A stretch of DNA of 37,978 nt from JAENVU01 sp046598395 (GCA_046598395.1 JBKJIQ010000041.1:1-37978), one strand, 5' to 3'; positions 16,814-25,153 are shown, numbered from the stretch's first letter. The notes: generated by a model not told the origin, from the sequence alone. Numbers and translations: made by a program.

Positions 16814-18121
16814 ATGTCGTTACTCCGCGATCGGCGAATCGCGCTCTTGATCGTGGGCCAGGCGATCAACGCGATCGGGAGTTGGTGCGCGCTCATCGCC
16901 ATTTGGGGTTACGCGAGCTTTCAGTTCCACGCCGGCGCGGGGGAGTTGGCGCTGCTCGGGGTGTCGTGGGCCCTTCCGCCGATGTTGCTGTCGTCGTTGG
17001 CCGGCGTTCCGATCGACCGGTTCGGTCCGAAGCGGGTCTTGCTGGTGGCCGACGCGGCGGCTGGGGTCGTTTCGTTGACGTTCCTCCTGGCGGATTCGTA
17101 TTTGACCGTGGTGTTGCTGGCCGCGCTGGTGGGCGCGGTCAAGGCCTTCGCGGAACCGGCGTTCCAGGCTTTGCCTCCCCGCCTCGTCGACGACGACCAA
17201 CTCGCCCAGGCGAACGCGTTGCTCGCGACGGCGTTCCAGTCGTCGCTGGCATTCGGCCCGTTGGTGGCCGCGGTCGCGATCTCGCGGTTCGGGGTTGAAG
17301 GTGCGTTCATCGTGGACGCGATCACCTACGGCGTGGGGATCGCGGTGTTGATCCCGTTCCGGGTCGGGCCCGCCGCGGTCCGGGAAGTGTCGGCGGGGGT
17401 CCGAGCGGAGCTCCGGGAGGGGTTCGCGCTGGTGCGCGGATCATCGGAGCTGCGCGGCCTGTTGGGCAACGCCGCCGCGGTGTACCTCATCTGGGGTGGA
17501 TTCGCGGTCCTCGAGCCGATCTACGTCCGTGACGTGATCGGAGAGTCGACCACCACGTTCGCGCTACTGCAGACCGCGTTCGGCGTGGGGATGATGATCT
17601 CGGGAATCATCGTGGGTCGGCTCGGTGATCGCGCCGCCAAGCGTTCTGTGGTCGCCATCGCGATCTTTGGTTCGGGCGCGGCCGCAGTGATCTACGCGGC
17701 GACCCAATCGCTGCCCGTGGCATTTGTGGGCATCGTGGTGTGGGGAACCGCGACGGCGTGGTTCGTGGGACCGCTGATGACCTTGATCCAGCGGGCCGCG
17801 CCCATCGAGGCCCACGGCCGGGTCTTCGGTGTGAACACCACGATCCAGAACGCGGCGCACCTCGTGTCGCTCCCATTGGTGAGCCTGGCGATTGGGGTCA
17901 TCGGCGTGCAGTTCACCGGCGTCATGGTGGGACTCGTCCCCATGACGGTGGGGATCCGTGCCTGGCGCCGATCGCGGGGCGCGGTACCGGAGGCCAACGC
18001 GGTCATCGCCTCGTCCAACGCCCATGGTGCGGCGAACCACATTCCCGCCGTGGCCGGTTCGATTGATGTGATCGACGGGTCGGTAGCCTGGTCGCATGCC
18101 AAGGCGCCTGGATCCAGCTGA
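16814..18121 (+). CDS. MFS transporter (exporter-like, MFS_3 group)
   Basis: The frame is open for 720 bases upstream opposite the cyclase gene, but the real start is ATG 16814, opening MSLLRDRRIALLIVGQAINAIG. The 435 residues form about 12 membrane segments. The loop between helices 2 and 3 reads GVPIDRFGPKRVLL, the MFS signature (G-x-x-x-D-R-x-G-x-K/R), with a second copy GRLGDRAAKR in the second half. The EntS-like order and QAnALl pattern (LAQANALLATAFQSS) favour drug or siderophore export. The last 26 bases overlap the next gene. Confidence 0.88.
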   Translation: MSLLRDRRIALLIVGQAINAIGSWCALIAIWGYASFQFHAGAGELALLGVSWALPPMLLSSLAGVPIDRFGPKRVLLVADAAAGVVSLTFLLADSYLTVVLLAALVGAVKAFAEPAFQALPPRLVDDDQLAQANALLATAFQSSLAFGPLVAAVAISRFGVEGAFIVDAITYGVGIAVLIPFRVGPAAVREVSAGVRAELREGFALVRGSSELRGLLGNAAAVYLIWGGFAVLEPIYVRDVIGESTTTFALLQTAFGVGMMISGIIVGRLGDRAAKRSVVAIAIFGSGAAAVIYAATQSLPVAFVGIVVWGTATAWFVGPLMTLIQRAAPIEAHGRVFGVNTTIQNAAHLVSLPLVSLAIGVIGVQFTGVMVGLVPMTVGIRAWRRSRGAVPEANAVIASSNAHGAANHIPAVAGSIDVIDGSVAWSHAKAPGSS

Positions 18122-18386
18122 GACCGACGAGCACCTGCGGGCGATCCCCAGCTGGGCGCTCGAGGGCAACGAGATCGTTCGGACCTTCGAGTTGGCCGAC
18201 TTCGCGGCGGCGATCGCCTTCGTGGTGCGGATCGGGTTTCTTGCCGAAGCCAAGGATCATCACCCCGACCTCGACATCCGGTGGCGCTCGGTGCGGGTTG
18301 CGCTGACGACCCACGACCTCAAGGGACTGAGCGACTGGGACTTCGAACTCGCCGCCGCGATCGACGCAGTGGGGCCGGCCGCGTGA
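18096..18386 (+). CDS. Pterin-4-alpha-carbinolamine dehydratase
   Basis: A 96-residue protein of normal length for the family, with the PCD signature DHHPDLDIRWRSVRVALTTH followed by KGLSDWDFELA: the His-His-Pro, Trp/Tyr, His and Asp spacing of the active site is intact. The enzyme dehydrates 4a-hydroxytetrahydropterin and recycles the cofactor of aromatic amino acid hydroxylases; some bacterial members are linked to molybdopterin metabolism. It starts inside the end of the MFS gene (26-base overlap), so translation is likely coupled. It is followed after one further gene by MobA, a pterin-cofactor enzyme. Confidence 0.92.
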   Translation: MPRRLDPAETDEHLRAIPSWALEGNEIVRTFELADFAAAIAFVVRIGFLAEAKDHHPDLDIRWRSVRVALTTHDLKGLSDWDFELAAAIDAVGPAA

Positions 18387-18820
18387 CTATTGCCGTGGTC
18401 ATCACGCTGGTGGTGTTCCTCGCGGGAGCCGTGGTGATTGCGGTGGCCCGCGATGCCGGTCCGACCCCCACCGACGTTGCGATCGGGTACGGGTCTGCGC
18501 TCGCGCACGGCGATTTCGATGCCGTGTACCGCATGACGGACCCCGACGTGTTGCACGGTCGGAATCGTCTGCAATGGATTGCGGAGCAGGAGGGCGGGGC
18601 GCGTCCCCGCATCGAAGCTCCGAACGTTGCCGCACGGTCGACGGTGGTGACCGCCGATGCCGCGCGGGTCGTGCTCACCACCGACGGGAACGGTGGAACG
18701 GCGACGGTGGAGTTGGTGTGTCGCGCGCGGATCTGGGTCGTGACCGCGTTCACGCCGCTCGCGCGCGAGACGCCCACGACGTCCGCGCCCACGACGTCCG
18801 CGCCCACAACCATGCCGTGA
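18383..18820 (+). CDS. Membrane-anchored NTF2-like small protein
   Basis: GTG at 18383 in a GTGA overlap with the dehydratase gene. The 145 residues open with one hydrophobic helix (IAVVITLVVFLAGAVVIAVA, an uncleaved anchor or signal) and continue with TPTDVAIGYGSALAHGDFDAVYRMTDPDVL, resembling extracytoplasmic DUF4878/NTF2-like domains. The C-terminus is a Thr/Pro repeat (PTTSAPTTSAPTTMP). No catalytic signature is visible. Likely outside the membrane; function unknown. Confidence 0.65.
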   Translation: MTIAVVITLVVFLAGAVVIAVARDAGPTPTDVAIGYGSALAHGDFDAVYRMTDPDVLHGRNRLQWIAEQEGGARPRIEAPNVAARSTVVTADAARVVLTTDGNGGTATVELVCRARIWVVTAFTPLARETPTTSAPTTSAPTTMP

Positions 18821-19395
18821 TGGACCCGGCTCCGGCGGGGATCGTGCTCACCGGCGGGAGCAGCCGCCGGCTCGGAGTGGACAAAGCCACGCTGACCCTT
18901 GGTGGCGAGACGCTCGCGGCGCGAGGGGCACGTCTGCTGCGGTTGATCTGTCTGCACGTTGTTGAGGTGGGCCCCGGGGCCAGCGACCTCCCCGCGGTAC
19001 GCGAGGCTCCTCCTGGTAGTGGTCCGCTGCGCGCCCTGGTCGCCGGTGTGGCAGCACTGGGCGCGAACGGTCCGGTGGAGTCCGTGGTGCTGCTGGCCTG
19101 CGATCTCCCCAACGTGGCGCCGGTGCTTCACGCGTTGGCCGCGAGTTCGGGCGATCAGGTGGTGGTTCCGGTCGACGAACATGGACGTCGCCAATACGTG
19201 TGTGCGCGGTATGGCGTCGATGCGCTCGCACGCGCGGCCGCGCTGGCCGCGATCGGTGAACAATCACTGCGTGCGCTGTTCGAAGCGATCGGGCCTTCGG
19301 GTGTGGTGGAGCTGGACGGGTTTGCTCCGGGGGTCTTCGCCGACATCGACTCGCCCACGGATGCGCAGCGCGCCGGTATCCACCTGCCCCGGTAG
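18820..19395 (+). CDS. mobA: Molybdenum cofactor guanylyltransferase MobA-like
   Basis: ATG at 18820 overlaps the previous stop by one base. The 191 residues carry the nucleotidyltransferase opening IVLTGGSSRRLGVDKATL (family form LAGGxSxRMGxDK), PGSGPLRALVAGVAAL, the metal Asp in LLACDLPNV, and DIDSPTDAQ near the end (the usual N-x-x-T-P-x-D-L position). MobA joins GMP to molybdopterin to form the guanine dinucleotide cofactor used by DMSO-reductase-family enzymes such as formate dehydrogenases. Two such genes follow directly, which supports this assignment. Confidence 0.88.
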   Translation: MDPAPAGIVLTGGSSRRLGVDKATLTLGGETLAARGARLLRLICLHVVEVGPGASDLPAVREAPPGSGPLRALVAGVAALGANGPVESVVLLACDLPNVAPVLHALAASSGDQVVVPVDEHGRRQYVCARYGVDALARAAALAAIGEQSLRALFEAIGPSGVVELDGFAPGVFADIDSPTDAQRAGIHLPR

Positions 19396-19404
19396 CCTCC
19401 GTCG

Positions 19405-20244
19405 GTGCCCGCCGACGTCACTCGCCACCCCACCACGGCGGTGCGGGTTCAGGTCTGGGATGGCGATCAGTTGCGAGACCGGCCCGACCGGTTGGTGACC
19501 GAAGAGCCCATGCAGATCCGTATCGACGCGCCCGGCACGAGCGGGGTGCCGCTCGCGGTCGTGATGCGCACGCCGGGCCACGATTTCGAACTCGCGGTGG
19601 GCTTCTGTCTCACCGAGGGCATCATCGAGGGCGCGGCGGATCTTTCCGAGGTGCGGTACTGCGTGGCGGTGGATGCCGAGCAGCAGTACAACGTGGTCAC
19701 GGTGGCCACCCGGGTCCCGCTGGATCTGGAGCGCCGCCAACGAAATTTTGTGAGCAGCGCGAGCTGTGGCGTATGTGGGAAGACCACCCTCGACCAACTC
19801 GAAGTCATGTGCGCACCGCTGGCCGCCGGACCGCAGGTGTCGCTCCGGACCATCGTCGGTCTCCCGGACCGGTTACGCGCCGAACAGACGGTGTTCGACG
19901 CAACGGGCGGACTCCACGCGGCTGCGCTCTGTTCCGCCGATGGTGATGTGCAGTTGGTGCGGGAGGATGTGGGCCGCCACAACGCGGTTGACAAACTGAT
20001 CGGTCACGCGGTGCTGGCGAAAGCGCTGCCCCTCGACGATGTGGTCCTCGTGGTGTCCGGCCGCACGAGTTTCGAGATCATCCAGAAAGCGGCTCGGGCC
20101 GGCATCACGATAGTGGTCTCGGTCTCCGCGCCATCGAGCTTGGCCGTTGCGACCGCGCAGCGGTTGGGTATGACGTTGGTCGGGTTCGTGCGCGACGGCC
20201 GCGCCAATGTGTACACGGGCGCGGCGCGTATCGAGGCGCCCTGA
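19405..20244 (+). CDS. fdhD: Formate dehydrogenase accessory sulfurtransferase FdhD
   Basis: GTG start nine bases after the MobA stop. The 279 residues include the CGxCG-type motif ASCGVCGKTTLD with Cys121 and Cys124, the first of which carries the transferred sulfur. Others are TPGHDFELAVGFCLTEGII near residue 57, REDVGRHNAVDKLIGHAV (about 192-209), VVSGRTSFEIIQKAARAGI and a final GFVRDGRANVYTG, all FdhD hallmarks. FdhD passes sulfur from a cysteine desulfurase to the molybdenum cofactor so that formate dehydrogenase becomes active. Its stop overlaps the next start (TGATG), coupling it to its client. Confidence 0.95.
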   Translation: MPADVTRHPTTAVRVQVWDGDQLRDRPDRLVTEEPMQIRIDAPGTSGVPLAVVMRTPGHDFELAVGFCLTEGIIEGAADLSEVRYCVAVDAEQQYNVVTVATRVPLDLERRQRNFVSSASCGVCGKTTLDQLEVMCAPLAAGPQVSLRTIVGLPDRLRAEQTVFDATGGLHAAALCSADGDVQLVREDVGRHNAVDKLIGHAVLAKALPLDDVVLVVSGRTSFEIIQKAARAGITIVVSVSAPSSLAVATAQRLGMTLVGFVRDGRANVYTGAARIEAP

Positions 20245-22496
20245 TGGCCTGGCCCGGTTCCGCTCGCATCAAACCGTCGCGCCGAACGCAACGGAATCTC
20301 TGGGTCGGATTCGCGCCGAACGGCATTGGCCACCAGAAGCCGAATCACTACCTCGACATGGCCCGCACCGTCTGGGTCAACCGGCGCAACTTGGCCTACG
20401 CGTGGCGGATCCTGCACAAGGGCGTGTGCGACGGTTGCGCGCTCGGGGTGGCGGGCTTTCACGACTGGACGCTCTCCGGCGTCCACCTCTGCACCACCCG
20501 GCTCAACCTCTTGCGCCTCAACACGATGGGGCCGCTCGATCCCGCGGTGCTGGCCGATGTGGCCTCGCTGCGCGCGCTCGACGGCGCGGCGCTGCGGGAA
20601 CTGGGTCGATTGCCGTATCCCATGGTGCGGCGCGCCGGTGATGCGGGATTCCGCGTCGTCACGTGGGACGAAGCGCTCGACCTGATCGCCGAGCGAATCC
20701 GCCGTTCGGATCCGGATGCGTTCGCGTTGTACCTCACTGCGCGCGGCATTACGAACGAGGTGTATTACACCGCGCAGAAAGTCACGCGCTTTCTCGGCAC
20801 GAACAACGTGGACAACGCGGCGCGCGTCTGCCACGCGCCGTCGACCACTGCGTTGAAGCGCGCCATCGGCGCGGCGGCCACCACATGCTCGTACACCGAT
20901 GTGATCGAGAGTGACCTCATCGTGCTGTTCGGCAGCAACGTGGCCAACGGTCAACCCGTATTCATGAAGTATCTGTACTACGCCCGCAAGCGCGGCGCGA
21001 AGGTGGTGGTGATCAATCCGGTGCGAGAGCCCGGCCTGGAGCACTACTGGGTTCCGAGCAACGCCGAGAGCGCGATGTTCGGTACGGTGATGGCCGACGA
21101 GTTCTTCGGGGTCCATACCGGCGGCGACGTTGCGTTCATCAACGGGGTCCTCAAGGTCTTGCTCGCGGAGGGTGGCGTCGACGATGCGTTCGTGCGCGAC
21201 CACACCGTGGGCTTCGAGGAGCTGCGCGCCGAACTCGAAACCCAGTCCTTCGATGAGCTCGAAACCGCGTCGGGCACCACCCGCGCCGAGATGGAGCGTT
21301 TCGCTCGGCTCTATGCCGACGCCCCCGGCGCGGTGTTGGTGTGGTCGATGGGAATCACGCAACACCGGCGGGGGACGGAGGCCGTCACGGCCATCGCGAA
21401 CCTGGGGTTGGCGGGCGGCAATGTGGGCCGGCGGGGGAGCGGGCTCATGCCGATCCGCGGTCATTCCGGAGTGCAGGGTGGCGCCGAGATGGGCGCGTAT
21501 GCCACCGCCTTCCCCGGTGGGGTTGCGATCACCGCCGAGAGTGCGGCGGCCTTGAGTGCGCAGTACGGCTTCGCGATCGGCTCGCAACCCGGTCTGACCG
21601 CGGAGGAAATGGTGCTGGCCGCCGGCCGTGGTGAGATTCAGGTCCTGTATTCGAGCGGCGGGAACTTCCTGGACGTCCTGCCCGATCCGGCTGCCGTGGC
21701 GGTGGCGCTCGGTCGGGTGCCGGTGCGGGTGCACCAAGACATCGTGGTGACCACCCAGATGCTCGTCGACCCGATCGAGACCGGCGAAGCCGTGGTGCTC
21801 CTGCCGGCGTGCACTCGTTACGAACAACGCGGTGGTGGGACCGAGACCACCACGGAACGGCGGATCGTGTTGAGCCCCGAGATCGACGGCCCGCGCATCG
21901 GCGAGGCACGTGCGGAATGGGAGATCTTTTGTGATCTCGGCGCTCGGGTGCATCCGGATCGAGCGCATCTCGTGGCCTTTGCCGATGTGGATGCGATTCG
22001 CGCCGAGATTGCGACCGTGGTGCCGAGCTACGCCGGCGTTGAACGGCTCGCCAAGTTGGGCGACTCGGTTCAGTGGGGCGGTCCGCGTCTTGGAACCGAC
22101 GGGAAGTTCTCGACCCCGGACGGGAAAGCCCACTTCTTCCCGGTGCGGCCGGCGGTGGACGACCTCGGCCGTGGCGCGTTCGTGCTGAGCACCCGGCGCG
22201 GGAAACAGTTCAACTCGATGGTGTTCGCGGAGAAGGACCCGCTCACGGGCGCGCCGAGAGACGGGGTGTTGATGAATGAGGCGGACGCCGGGCGGCTAGG
22301 CCTCACGACCGGATCACGAGTGCGCGTCCGCTCCGAGCACGGCGAGATGGTGGCTCGTGCCCACGTTGCACCGATCCGGGCGGGGAACCTCCAGGTGTTC
22401 TTCCCCGAAGGAAATGTGTTGCTCCCCAGCGGGATCCGGGACCCCGAGTCCGGCGTGCCCGACTACACCACTCGGGTGGATGTGCTCCCGGGCTGA
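20244..22496 (+). CDS. YdeP-type molybdopterin oxidoreductase (formate dehydrogenase-like alpha subunit)
   Basis: 750 residues, the length of the FdhA/YdeP-like family (TIGR01701 type). N-terminal Cys62, Cys65 and Cys83 (GVCDGC, HLC) are the likely iron-sulfur ligands, fewer than the four of classical formate dehydrogenases. The Mo-ligand position is Cys196 in AARVCHAPS, matching the place of Sec/Cys in FdhF (ARV-U/C-H-x-P-S). Cofactor-binding marks include FGSNVANGQPVFMKYL, NLGLAGGNVGRRGSGLMPIRGHSGVQGG and the C-terminal RRGKQFNSMVF with ESGVPDYTTRVDVL. Family members are candidate formate-type dehydrogenases, some tied to acid resistance; the electron acceptor is unknown. No small iron-sulfur or diaphorase subunits accompany it. 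Confidence 0.9.
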   Translation: MAWPGSARIKPSRRTQRNLWVGFAPNGIGHQKPNHYLDMARTVWVNRRNLAYAWRILHKGVCDGCALGVAGFHDWTLSGVHLCTTRLNLLRLNTMGPLDPAVLADVASLRALDGAALRELGRLPYPMVRRAGDAGFRVVTWDEALDLIAERIRRSDPDAFALYLTARGITNEVYYTAQKVTRFLGTNNVDNAARVCHAPSTTALKRAIGAAATTCSYTDVIESDLIVLFGSNVANGQPVFMKYLYYARKRGAKVVVINPVREPGLEHYWVPSNAESAMFGTVMADEFFGVHTGGDVAFINGVLKVLLAEGGVDDAFVRDHTVGFEELRAELETQSFDELETASGTTRAEMERFARLYADAPGAVLVWSMGITQHRRGTEAVTAIANLGLAGGNVGRRGSGLMPIRGHSGVQGGAEMGAYATAFPGGVAITAESAAALSAQYGFAIGSQPGLTAEEMVLAAGRGEIQVLYSSGGNFLDVLPDPAAVAVALGRVPVRVHQDIVVTTQMLVDPIETGEAVVLLPACTRYEQRGGGTETTTERRIVLSPEIDGPRIGEARAEWEIFCDLGARVHPDRAHLVAFADVDAIRAEIATVVPSYAGVERLAKLGDSVQWGGPRLGTDGKFSTPDGKAHFFPVRPAVDDLGRGAFVLSTRRGKQFNSMVFAEKDPLTGAPRDGVLMNEADAGRLGLTTGSRVRVRSEHGEMVARAHVAPIRAGNLQVFFPEGNVLLPSGIRDPESGVPDYTTRVDVLPG

Positions 22497-22567
22497 TCTT
22501 CTGCACCCGGCGGTGATCCCGGCCCCGGCGCGCCGGTTGGTATGGCGTCTGGCAGACTCGCCCGCTC

Positions 22568-23311
22568 ATGGAACCCAGCGCGCTGATCGAGATGTTCGGC
22601 GAGGTGTGCGAGGCCATTACGCGAGCCGTCGATCCCATTCAGGGCGACGACCGCCGGGCCCGAACTCCTCGTCCCGGCCAATACGCAATCGACATCGTGG
22701 CCGATGAGGCCGCGCTCGCGGTGATGGACGGTCGTGACCTCACGATTGTGAGCGAGGAGTCCGGCATTACCGGCCTACAGGGTTCCGAGATCACCGTGGT
22801 GATCGATCCGATCGACGGTTCGAGCAACGCGTCGCGCAACATCCCGTACTGGGCTACCAGCCTGTGCGCGCTCGACAAGGACGGCGCGTTGGCCGCGATG
22901 GTCGTGAATCACGCAACGTGTGAGATGACCACCGCGGTGCGGGGTCAGGGGGCGTTGCGCAACGGGGAGCCGATCCTCGCGTCGCCGGTGACGCGCGTGG
23001 AAGATGCCTTCGTCGCGCTGAGCACCTTCCCAGGGCGGATGCTGCAGTGGAAACAATTTCGGGCCCTCGGATCCTGCGCGCTTGCACTCTGTGATGTGGC
23101 GGCCGGGGTGTTCGACGGCTATTTCGATGCCGGGAGCGTGCACGCGCCCTGGGACTACCTCGGTGGCTACTTGGTGTGTCGGGAAGCCGGAGCGTTGGTG
23201 GTGGACCGCCACGACCGGCCGCTCGCGATTGCGGATCCCAACGCGCGGCGTCATCTCGTGGCGGCGGGATCACCGGAACTGCTCGCGGCGCTCAGCCAGG
23301 CCGCGGGATGA
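22568..23311 (+). CDS. Inositol monophosphatase family protein 1
   Basis: 247 residues with the lithium-sensitive phosphatase metal sites: VSEESG at 61-66 (Glu63/Glu64), VIDPIDGSSN with Asp80, Asp83 and Gly84, and APWDYLGGYLVCREAGA near residue 197 with the third Asp. This is the FIG/IMPase superfamily, which hydrolyses sugar or inositol phosphates and 3'-phosphoadenosine phosphate. The PYWATSLCALDKDG segment replaces the usual FVHGFP-type stretch, so the substrate may differ from the next gene's product. The start at ATG 22568 is 71 bases after the oxidoreductase stop, with no strong ribosome site. Confidence 0.86.
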   Translation: MEPSALIEMFGEVCEAITRAVDPIQGDDRRARTPRPGQYAIDIVADEAALAVMDGRDLTIVSEESGITGLQGSEITVVIDPIDGSSNASRNIPYWATSLCALDKDGALAAMVVNHATCEMTTAVRGQGALRNGEPILASPVTRVEDAFVALSTFPGRMLQWKQFRALGSCALALCDVAAGVFDGYFDAGSVHAPWDYLGGYLVCREAGALVVDRHDRPLAIADPNARRHLVAAGSPELLAALSQAAG

Positions 23312-23405
23312 GTGGCGTGAGCGGAGCGTGCGTCGCACGCGGTCGCGGCCGATGGACCAGCGGAGTGTGGCCCGTCCGGCCCGCTCCGCAGGAGCAAGAG
23401 GACAG

Positions 23406-24194
23406 ATGATGGATCTGGTGGAACTCACGCGGGTTGCAGAAGCCGCGGCGCGTGCGGGTGGCGAGGTGGTGCTCGCCGGGTTCGAAGATCCGAGCAACGT
23501 GCGGGAGAAGTCGCTCGGAGATTGGGTGAGCGACGTCGACACATCGAGCGAGCGTGTGATCCAGGAGTTGCTCGCGGAAGCGGCACCTTCGATTCCGTTC
23601 TTCGGTGAGGAGAGCGGGGGAGAGCGTGCCGCGTTGGGTTGGATCTGTGACCCGCTCGATGGCACCGCGAACTTCTTGCACGGTTTCCCGTCGGTAGGCG
23701 TATCGATCGGGCTTGTGCGCGACGGCGTTCCGATCGTGGGCGTGGTCCATGCACCGCTGTTGCACGACACCTACGTTGCGACGCTCGGTTTGGGAGCGAC
23801 GCGCAACGGAGTCGCACTGCGCGTGTCCGAGCGCGAACCGTCGCGCGCGATGGTCGCCACCGGGTTTCCTTTTCGTCATCACGACCTCAAGGACCCGTAC
23901 CTCGGAGTGTTCGGTACCGCGTTGCATACCTTCGAGGACCTGCGCCGAGCGGGCGCGGCGAGCCTCGATCTCGCGTGGACCGCGGCCGGGGTGTTCGACG
24001 GTTACTTCGAGTTGAAGCTCGGGCCGTGGGATGTGGCGGCGGGCGCGTTGCTCGTGCGTGAGGCCGGTGGAGTGGTCACCGATTGGTCGGGGGACGATAT
24101 GGCGTGGCTGGACTCGGGCAACATCGTGGCCGCCCCGCCCAGTGTCCATCCGACGATCCTCGAGGTCGTCCGAGATCGGATCTCCAGTATCTGA
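23406..24194 (+). CDS. Inositol monophosphatase family protein 2
   Basis: Start ATG at 23406 (MMDLVELTRV) follows AGAGGA; upstream codons in the same frame overlap the previous gene and lack homology. The 262 residues contain FFGEESGGE (Glu68/Glu69), CDPLDGTANFLHGFP (Asp82, Asp85) and GPWDVAAGALLVREAGG, the complete IMPase metal set. FLHGFPSVGVSIGLV is the canonical form seen in inositol monophosphatases and in HisN-type histidinol phosphatases. Which reaction it performs is open. It is a tandem paralogue of the upstream gene, not a close duplicate. Confidence 0.9.
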   Translation: MMDLVELTRVAEAAARAGGEVVLAGFEDPSNVREKSLGDWVSDVDTSSERVIQELLAEAAPSIPFFGEESGGERAALGWICDPLDGTANFLHGFPSVGVSIGLVRDGVPIVGVVHAPLLHDTYVATLGLGATRNGVALRVSEREPSRAMVATGFPFRHHDLKDPYLGVFGTALHTFEDLRRAGAASLDLAWTAAGVFDGYFELKLGPWDVAAGALLVREAGGVVTDWSGDDMAWLDSGNIVAAPPSVHPTILEVVRDRISSI

Positions 24195-24206
24195 TCCGGT
24201 CTGCCG

Positions 24207-24245
24207 ATTTAATCGTTTGACCGGCCCGGGGAAACCTGACAGTCT
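24207..24245 (+). promoter_or_regulatory. Putative whiB7-type promoter with AT-rich box
   Basis: ATTTAAT at 24207-24213 lies just upstream of a -35-like TTGACC (24217-24222). A -10-like CAGTCT follows at 24240-24245 with a 17-base spacer. WhiB7/WblC with sigma-A is known to use promoters carrying an AT-rich stretch next to the -35, contacted by the AT-hook. The match fits autoregulation; the -10 is weak. Confidence 0.55.
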
Positions 24246-24302
24246 CCAGGCCAACACGCACCACACGTACGAAGCCGCACACCAGCCAAGGAAATGACCA
24301 GG

Positions 24303-24473
24303 ATGCATCGCCTCGCCGAGTTCCAGCACCAGCATGACGCTGGGCTTGCGCGCGCGTACGCCCTGGCCTCGTGTGTGATGCCGACGACCGCTTCGTGGAC
24401 CGATGCCCCGATTTTCCGGGCAAATGTCACCGGCACGAAGCGCCGGCCCCGGGCCCTGATCTTCTCGCCTTAG
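24303..24473 (+). CDS. Upstream ORF (leader peptide) of the WhiB7-like gene
   Basis: A 56-codon ORF (MHRLAEFQHQ at the start, ALIFSP at the end, TAG stop) sits between the promoter and a terminator in front of the WhiB gene. AAGGA lies ten bases upstream of ATG 24303; an in-frame ATG at 24294 is too close to it. The peptide is His/Gln/Ala-rich at first and basic at the end (TKRRPRAL). No homologue is recognised, and its role is inferred to be translation sensing, as for the whiB7/wblC uORF in mycobacteria and Streptomyces, where ribosome slowdown relieves premature termination. It overlaps the antiterminator candidate GGCCCCGGG (24445-24453). Confidence 0.6.
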   Translation: MHRLAEFQHQHDAGLARAYALASCVMPTTASWTDAPIFRANVTGTKRRPRALIFSP

Positions 24474-24500
24474 CGAATCCGCTAGCGCAAGAACTGACCA

Positions 24501-24535
24501 GGCCGCCGGGGCAACCCGGCGGCCTTTCGCTATTT
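24501..24535 (+). terminator. Intrinsic terminator/attenuator upstream of whiB7
   Basis: Stem GGCCGCCGGG (24501-24510) pairs perfectly with CCCGGCGGCC (24515-24524) around a GCAA tetraloop and is followed by TTTCGCTATTT. It lies 27 bases after the uORF stop and about 70 bases before the WhiB start, so it would stop leader transcripts. GGCCCCGGG at 24445-24453, inside the uORF, can pair with the 3' arm with one bulge. That would be a mutually exclusive antiterminator. Confidence 0.85.
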
Positions 24536-24605
24536 CCGGCCCAATTCCGGGCTGTTCTGTTTCTTTCACCGACACCAGTACATCAACCAGACCAGGGGGC
24601 GACAC

Positions 24606-24950
24606 ATGTTCGCATTGCAGTGGGAAATGACCGACACCGAAGTGTGGCGAGACCTCGCGGCGTGCCGCGACGGTTCCGCCGCGCTCACCGAGCTGTTCTT
24701 CTCGGAGCAGCTCGACGACATCGCCCGGGCGAAGGCGTTCTGCCGGGAGTGCCCGGTGCAGACCGATTGCCTCGGGGCCGCGCTGGAACGGCGTGAGCCT
24801 TGGGGAGTCTGGGGCGGTGAGCTTCTCGCCAACGGGAAGATCCTCGCCCAGAAGCGGAACCGAGGTCGACCTCCCAAGGTCCGGCCTCCCGAGTTCCTCT
24901 CGCCGGTGATTTCGGTGCGGGAGGTGCTCGCCGCCCGTCAGTCCGCGTAA
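24606..24950 (+). CDS. whiB7: WhiB-family transcriptional regulator, WhiB7-like
   Basis: 114 residues starting at ATG 24606, with GGGGG six bases upstream. The four cluster Cys are Cys20, Cys46, Cys49 and Cys55 (C-x25-C-x2-C-x5-C) and hold a [4Fe-4S] cluster. EPWGVWGGEL at 64-73 is the WhiB turn that binds sigma-A. An AT-hook RGRPPK at 86-91 follows a basic linker (AQKRNRGRPP). The AT-hook straight after the G(V/I)WGG region is characteristic of WhiB7/WblC, the activator of intrinsic antibiotic-resistance genes. The leader organisation (uORF plus terminator) supports this subtype over other WhiB proteins. Confidence 0.85.
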   Translation: MFALQWEMTDTEVWRDLAACRDGSAALTELFFSEQLDDIARAKAFCRECPVQTDCLGAALERREPWGVWGGELLANGKILAQKRNRGRPPKVRPPEFLSPVISVREVLAARQSA

Positions 24951-25153
24951 GCGGATCGACACATGGGGATCGGGTGCAGTGATCGCGCTCGATCCCCAGC
25001 TGGGCCGTCGCTCTTTGCGGCGGGCCGGGGTGACGCAGTCAGAGTCGTGGTCGGGGCGTTCCCCCCATCGCCCCGACCGAGACGAGGACGGATCACGTCC
25101 TCAGACGAGCCCCGGCCCGCCCGGCGACACATCCCGGCGCCTGCGATCTCGCC

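Noticed and set aside
22498..22567. Possible attenuator or small RNA between the oxidoreductase and IMPase genes
   Set aside because: Only 70 bases, with a short GC-rich run but no convincing stem followed by T residues.
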